DNA of 64,000 nucleotides from Aquicoccus sp. G2-2 (GTDB taxonomy: Bacteria > Pseudomonadota > Alphaproteobacteria > Rhodobacterales > Rhodobacteraceae). A program made the translations under genes and the position numbers. The notes under the pieces are model-generated. The model was given only the letters and a program-made list of their open reading frames with translations, was not told where the DNA came from and did no database searches. Shown one piece after another: positions 60,905-64,000 of the stretch. The first letter of the stretch is position 1. Each line of letters starts with the position of its first letter. Location: assembly GCF_034555965.1 (NCBI RefSeq), contig NZ_JAYDCK010000003.1, positions 3,038,001 to 3,102,000 of the forward strand, written 5' to 3'.

Positions 60905-63094
60905 TCAACTGGCTGCTTTGAGCAAGCCCTCGTCTTGTAGGCGAGCATAGCACTCATCAAGAGACCGGCGCGCACGTTCAATCAGCGTGTCGATCTCCTG
61001 ACGTGTAATAACAAGTGGCGGTGAAATCACCATTCGGTCTCCCACATGGCGCATTATCACGCTGTTGGCAAAGCAACGTTCACGGCAGATCAAACCTGCG
61101 GTTCCTGCATCGGCGGCAAAGCGAGCGCGGCTTTCCTTATGCGGAGTGAGAGCGATAGACCCCATCATTCCCACGATCTTCGCCTCACCAACAAGTGGAT
61201 GATCGACGAGATTTTCCCACTGTTCTTTGAGATAGGGGCCGGTATCTTTTTCCACATTCTCGACGATGCCTTCTTCATCGAGAATTCGCAGATTCTCTAG
61301 TGCGACCGCTGCTGCAACAGGATGGCCAGAGTAGGTGTAGCCATGGTTGAATTCGCAGGCATTGATCACCGCGGCGACTTCGTCGCAAACGATTGAGCCG
61401 CCGATCGGGACATAACCAGAGGACAGCCCTTTGGCGATGGTCATGATGTGTGGGCGAATACCAAATGTTTGTGAGCCGAACCATTGCCCAGTGCGGCCAA
61501 ACCCGCAAATCACTTCGTCGGCGATGAGCAATATCTCATGGGCGTCGCAGATGCGCTGGATTTCCGGCCAATAGGTTTCGGGCGGAATGATAACGCCGCC
61601 CGCGCCTTGTACGGGTTCAGCGATGAAAGCAGCGATGTTATCTTCGCCCAGATCATGAATCGCTTTTTCTAACTCACGGGCACGCTCAAGGCCAAACTCA
61701 TCCGGAGTTTTATTGCCGCCCTCGGCCCACCAGTGCGGTTGTTTGATGTGATGAACATTCGGGATCGGAAGGCCACCCTGTGCGTGCATCGGACTCATAC
61801 CGCCCAACGATGCGCCGCCCATGGTGGAGCCATGATAAGCATTCTCCCGGCTGATAATAATCTGTTTTGACGGCTTGCCTTTTTGCGCCCAGTAGGTGCG
61901 GGCCATGCGGATGTTGGTGTCGTTCGCCTCAGAGCCCGATCCAGCATAGAAAATATGGTTGAGGTCACCTGGTGCAAGTTCTGCAAGGTGCCGCGACAGG
62001 GCAATGACCGGTACATGGGTCGTTTGGAAGAAAGTGTTGTAGTAGGGCAGTTCGCGCATTTGGCGCGCAGCGACCTCCGCCAATTCTTCGCGCCCATAGC
62101 CAATATTGACACACCAAAGCCCAGCCATGGCATCGAGAATTTCTTTCCCTTCGCTATCAGTGAGAGTCACGCCCTTGGCGCGAGTGATTACCCGCGCGCC
62201 TTTTGCCGCCAGATCATCACCAGTGGTAAACGGGTGCATATGATGGGCGGCATCAAGTGCCTGTAGTTCGGCTGTGGGCATGTGGTTCGTGATCGTCACC
62301 ATTCGGAGGCCTCTTTCGTAAGTGTCATGATGCAGGCGCGCGAAACGCCACTGCAGAATATGATCAAATTTAACGATGTCAATCGAATCGGGTGCTTGCG
62401 ATGTTACTCGGCAAGAGTCCGGCGAGACTTGCTCCATACCTTGAATCACGTCCTCTCGCATGGCTTTTGCGGCGCGAGCCGCATCACCGGCACGCATCGC
62501 ATCAAGCGCCTCCTTGTGCTGGTCTGGTAGGTTTTGCGTCCCCAGCCGTCCGCAGACCACGCGTAGTGACGGGCCAAATCTCAACCAAAGGCCATCGGCC
62601 AGAGATTGCAGGATTGGTGCGTCAGCCAACGCGTAGATTGTGCCGTGAAAGCGGTAATTCAATTCGAGATATCCACGCAGATCACCTGTTTTGATGGCAT
62701 GATCGAGCGCCGCATCAATATCAAAGAGGTTGCTCAGAATGGGGTCAGACATGCGTTCCGCTGCGCGCAGGACAAGCTGCGGTTCAATTGCTGCGCGTGC
62801 AAAAATAAGCTCATGAACGTTCTCGACGGTGAGTTGTGGGACACAGACACGACGATTGCCCTGAAACTCCAAAGCCCCCTCTGCGGTGAGGCGGCGGATC
62901 GCTTCCCGAACTGGCGTCATCCCCGCGCCGAATCGTTCGGTGATGCCTTGGATTGTTACAGGCTGACCAGGCGCCAACTCACCAAAAAGAATCAGATCGC
63001 GAAGTTTCCGATATACCGTCTCATGCGCTGGAAGCGGCGCGGATTCGTTATGAACCACAATTTTTATCTGTTCGTTTTGGGCTTTCGATTTCAT
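60905..63094 (-). CDS. GntR (FCD) regulator and class III aminotransferase in one open frame
   Basis: A 729-codon frame that appears to merge two genes. Residues ~24-90 form a GntR winged helix (ETVYRKLRDLILFGELAPGQ, MTPVREAIRRLTAEGAL), ~95-225 an FCD ligand domain. From Met265 (62302) a complete putrescine:pyruvate-type aminotransferase follows, with FYAGSGSEANDTNIRMAR, DEVICGFGRTGQWFG and PLP Lys555 in TIAKGLSSGY. Residues ~230-264 resemble no domain; their DNA holds a TTGACA/TATTCT promoter and an AAGAGG site before Met265. A TAA lies at 62404-62406 one base out of frame. I infer two genes joined by a single-base change. The enzyme would transaminate putrescine-like amines brought in by the adjacent transporter. 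Confidence 0.85.
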   Translation of the reverse strand: MKSKAQNEQIKIVVHNESAPLPAHETVYRKLRDLILFGELAPGQPVTIQGITERFGAGMTPVREAIRRLTAEGALEFQGNRRVCVPQLTVENVHELIFARAAIEPQLVLRAAERMSDPILSNLFDIDAALDHAIKTGDLRGYLELNYRFHGTIYALADAPILQSLADGLWLRFGPSLRVVCGRLGTQNLPDQHKEALDAMRAGDAARAAKAMREDVIQGMEQVSPDSCRVTSQAPDSIDIVKFDHILQWRFARLHHDTYERGLRMVTITNHMPTAELQALDAAHHMHPFTTGDDLAAKGARVITRAKGVTLTDSEGKEILDAMAGLWCVNIGYGREELAEVAARQMRELPYYNTFFQTTHVPVIALSRHLAELAPGDLNHIFYAGSGSEANDTNIRMARTYWAQKGKPSKQIIISRENAYHGSTMGGASLGGMSPMHAQGGLPIPNVHHIKQPHWWAEGGNKTPDEFGLERARELEKAIHDLGEDNIAAFIAEPVQGAGGVIIPPETYWPEIQRICDAHEILLIADEVICGFGRTGQWFGSQTFGIRPHIMTIAKGLSSGYVPIGGSIVCDEVAAVINACEFNHGYTYSGHPVAAAVALENLRILDEEGIVENVEKDTGPYLKEQWENLVDHPLVGEAKIVGMMGSIALTPHKESRARFAADAGTAGLICRERCFANSVIMRHVGDRMVISPPLVITRQEIDTLIERARRSLDECYARLQDEGLLKAAS
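62355..62382 (-). promoter_or_regulatory. promoter-like element inside the GntR-aminotransferase frame
   Basis: On the minus strand TTGACA (62382-62377) and TATTCT (62360-62355) are spaced 16 bp apart, 53 bp before the aminotransferase ATG. The spacer contains TGATCAAAT on the plus strand, also found at 63185-63193 upstream of the divergent binding-protein gene, a candidate GntR operator. Confidence 0.6.
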
Positions 63095-63184
63095 GATTCT
63101 CGCCTATTGCGCCTAATTCACGGGGGTTTGGACAAGATTGCACAAGGTATGAAAAATTGCCATGTTGCATCGACGGAAAAAAAT

Positions 63185-63193
63185 TGATCAAAT
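63185..63193. promoter_or_regulatory. candidate GntR operator in GntR/PotF-like gap
   Basis: TGATCAAAT within the longer partial palindrome ATTGATCAAAT, 45 bp before the PotF-like start. The same nine bases lie in the spacer of the promoter at 62355-62382. Short, so chance is possible. Confidence 0.35.
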
Positions 63194-63237
63194 CTTGAAC
63201 CAAGGGGCATCTGACCCCGCAATCAGGGAGACAAACA

Positions 63238-64000
63238 ATGATCAAACAACTGCTCACGGCAACTGCCTCACTTGCGCTGATGGCGGCGATAGCTTCGGCT
63301 GAAGAAGTGCGCGTATATAACTGGTCAGATTACATCGACGAAGATCTGCTGGCCAAATTCACCGAAGAAACCGGCATTGATCTGGTTTATGACGTGTTTG
63401 ATTCCAACGAAGTGTTGGAGACCAAGATGCTGGCTGGCGGCTCTGGGTATGATGTGGTGGTTCCGTCGGGCACGTTCCTGCAACGGCAGATTACAGCAGG
63501 GGCGTTTCAGAAGTTCGACAAATCGAAGCTGCCAAATCTGAAGAATATGTGGGATGTGATCGAACAGCGCACTGCGCAGTATGACCCCGGGAACGAATAC
63601 GCGATCAACTATATGTGGGGGACGACCGGAATCGGCGTGAATATCAACAAGGTCAAGGAAGTGCTGGGCGACGATGCTCCGGTTAATTCGCTCGATCTGA
63701 TCTTCAACCCGAAGAACATGGAGAAGCTAAAGGATTGCGGTGTGCAATTTCTCGACGCGCCGGTTGAGATGATCCCTGCTGCGCTGGAGTATATCGGTGA
63801 AAATCCCGACAGCCATGACCCTGAAGTGATCAAGAAGGCCGAGCCAGTGCTGGCGGCGGTCCGCCCCTATGTGCAGAAATTCCATAGTTCGGAATACATC
63901 AACGCGCTTGCGAACGGTGATATCTGTGTAGCTTTCGGATGGTCAGGTGACGTTCTTCAAGCGCGCGACCGTGCCGCCGAAGCCGATAACGGCGTTGAGA
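63238..64000 (+). CDS. polyamine-type substrate-binding protein (PotF/SpuD-like), 3' cut by window
   Basis: The first 254 codons of an exported binding protein, open to the window end. Signal peptide TASLALMAAIASAEE; the mature protein begins VRVYNWSDYIDEDLLAKFTEETGIDL, the hallmark of putrescine-binding proteins, then LETKMLAGGSGYDVVVPSG, YMWGTTGIGVNINKV and ANGDICVAFGWSGDV. AGGGAGAC precedes the ATG. It is divergent from the GntR-aminotransferase frame across 143 bp, so a second polyamine importer probably continues to the right. Confidence 0.93.
   Translation, partial: MIKQLLTATASLALMAAIASAEEVRVYNWSDYIDEDLLAKFTEETGIDLVYDVFDSNEVLETKMLAGGSGYDVVVPSGTFLQRQITAGAFQKFDKSKLPNLKNMWDVIEQRTAQYDPGNEYAINYMWGTTGIGVNINKVKEVLGDDAPVNSLDLIFNPKNMEKLKDCGVQFLDAPVEMIPAALEYIGENPDSHDPEVIKKAEPVLAAVRPYVQKFHSSEYINALANGDICVAFGWSGDVLQARDRAAEADNGVE

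Noticed and set aside
60905..63094. MocR-type regulator (GntR fused to aminotransferase)
   Set aside because: MocR proteins join GntR to a fold-type-I class I aminotransferase without an FCD domain; here a full FCD regulator is joined to a class III enzyme, with promoter-like DNA between.
1..64000. tRNA, rRNA, CRISPR, insertion sequences, prophage or integrase
   Set aside because: I looked for cloverleaf-like segments, repeated spacers, terminal inverted repeats with transposase and phage genes, and found none.

Overview
The window reads as a chromosomal segment of an alphaproteobacterium of the Rhodobacteraceae (Roseobacter group). Supporting signs are the rsmB / heparinase-like / purH / lspA order, a DUF3035 (BamF-type) lipoprotein, a PetP-PetR regulator pair beside ilvE, a matB of Rhodobacterales type, and high-GC codon use. 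I see no rRNA, tRNA, CRISPR array, insertion sequence or phage gene.

Layout. 1-12.5 kb holds housekeeping and envelope genes: rsmB (5' cut by the window), a heparinase II/III-like protein, purH, lspA, a BamF-like lipoprotein, an M16 peptidase pair (one catalytic, one not), a truncated 2-dehydro-3-deoxygalactonokinase-like gene, a DMT permease, matB and a small outer-membrane barrel. 12.6-22.1 kb holds petR/petP, ilvE and a complete MoxR-DUF58-DUF4381-BatA-BatB/C-BatD operon. 22.2-25.6 kb is a stress-type module: YfdX protein, sensor kinase, response regulator and a secreted PRC-barrel protein. 25.8-29.0 kb has a frameshifted cardiolipin-synthase-like gene, a class II glutamine amidotransferase and a DUF2306 membrane protein.

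29.0-52.6 kb is the most unusual part: a catabolic supercluster. It contains an acyl-CoA dehydrogenase, a CaiB/BaiF CoA-transferase, a LysR regulator, an SDR, a sugar-type ABC importer (two permeases, binding protein, double ATPase), two strictosidine-synthase/SMP-30-like beta-propellers (one fused to a permease), a MmgE/PrpD protein, a second SDR, two sibling TetR regulators, and a long minus-strand operon (2-oxoacid dehydrogenase E1 alpha, E1 beta, enoyl-CoA hydratase, E2, acyl-CoA dehydrogenase, acyl-CoA synthetase, TetR) divergent from a third SDR. An identical 28-bp element lies upstream of the ABC operon and in the PrpD/SDR gap, and a related element lies in the E1 alpha/SDR gap. These parts therefore look like one regulon for import, lactone or alcohol oxidation, CoA activation, beta-oxidation and thiolytic cleavage of an unknown cyclic or polyol-like substrate.

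52.7-55.8 kb is a 3-hydroxybutyrate dehydrogenase / patatin / SDR group. 55.8-64 kb is a polyamine-type ABC operon with a GntR regulator and a putrescine-type class III aminotransferase lying in one open frame, followed by a divergent PotF-like binding protein cut by the window end.

A caution for the reader: five genes between 25.8 and 55.8 kb carry frameshifts, and five of the six shifts sit in short G or C runs that are one base short. This pattern fits sequencing or assembly error at least as well as gene decay. The GntR-aminotransferase merger may be a sixth case of the same kind.
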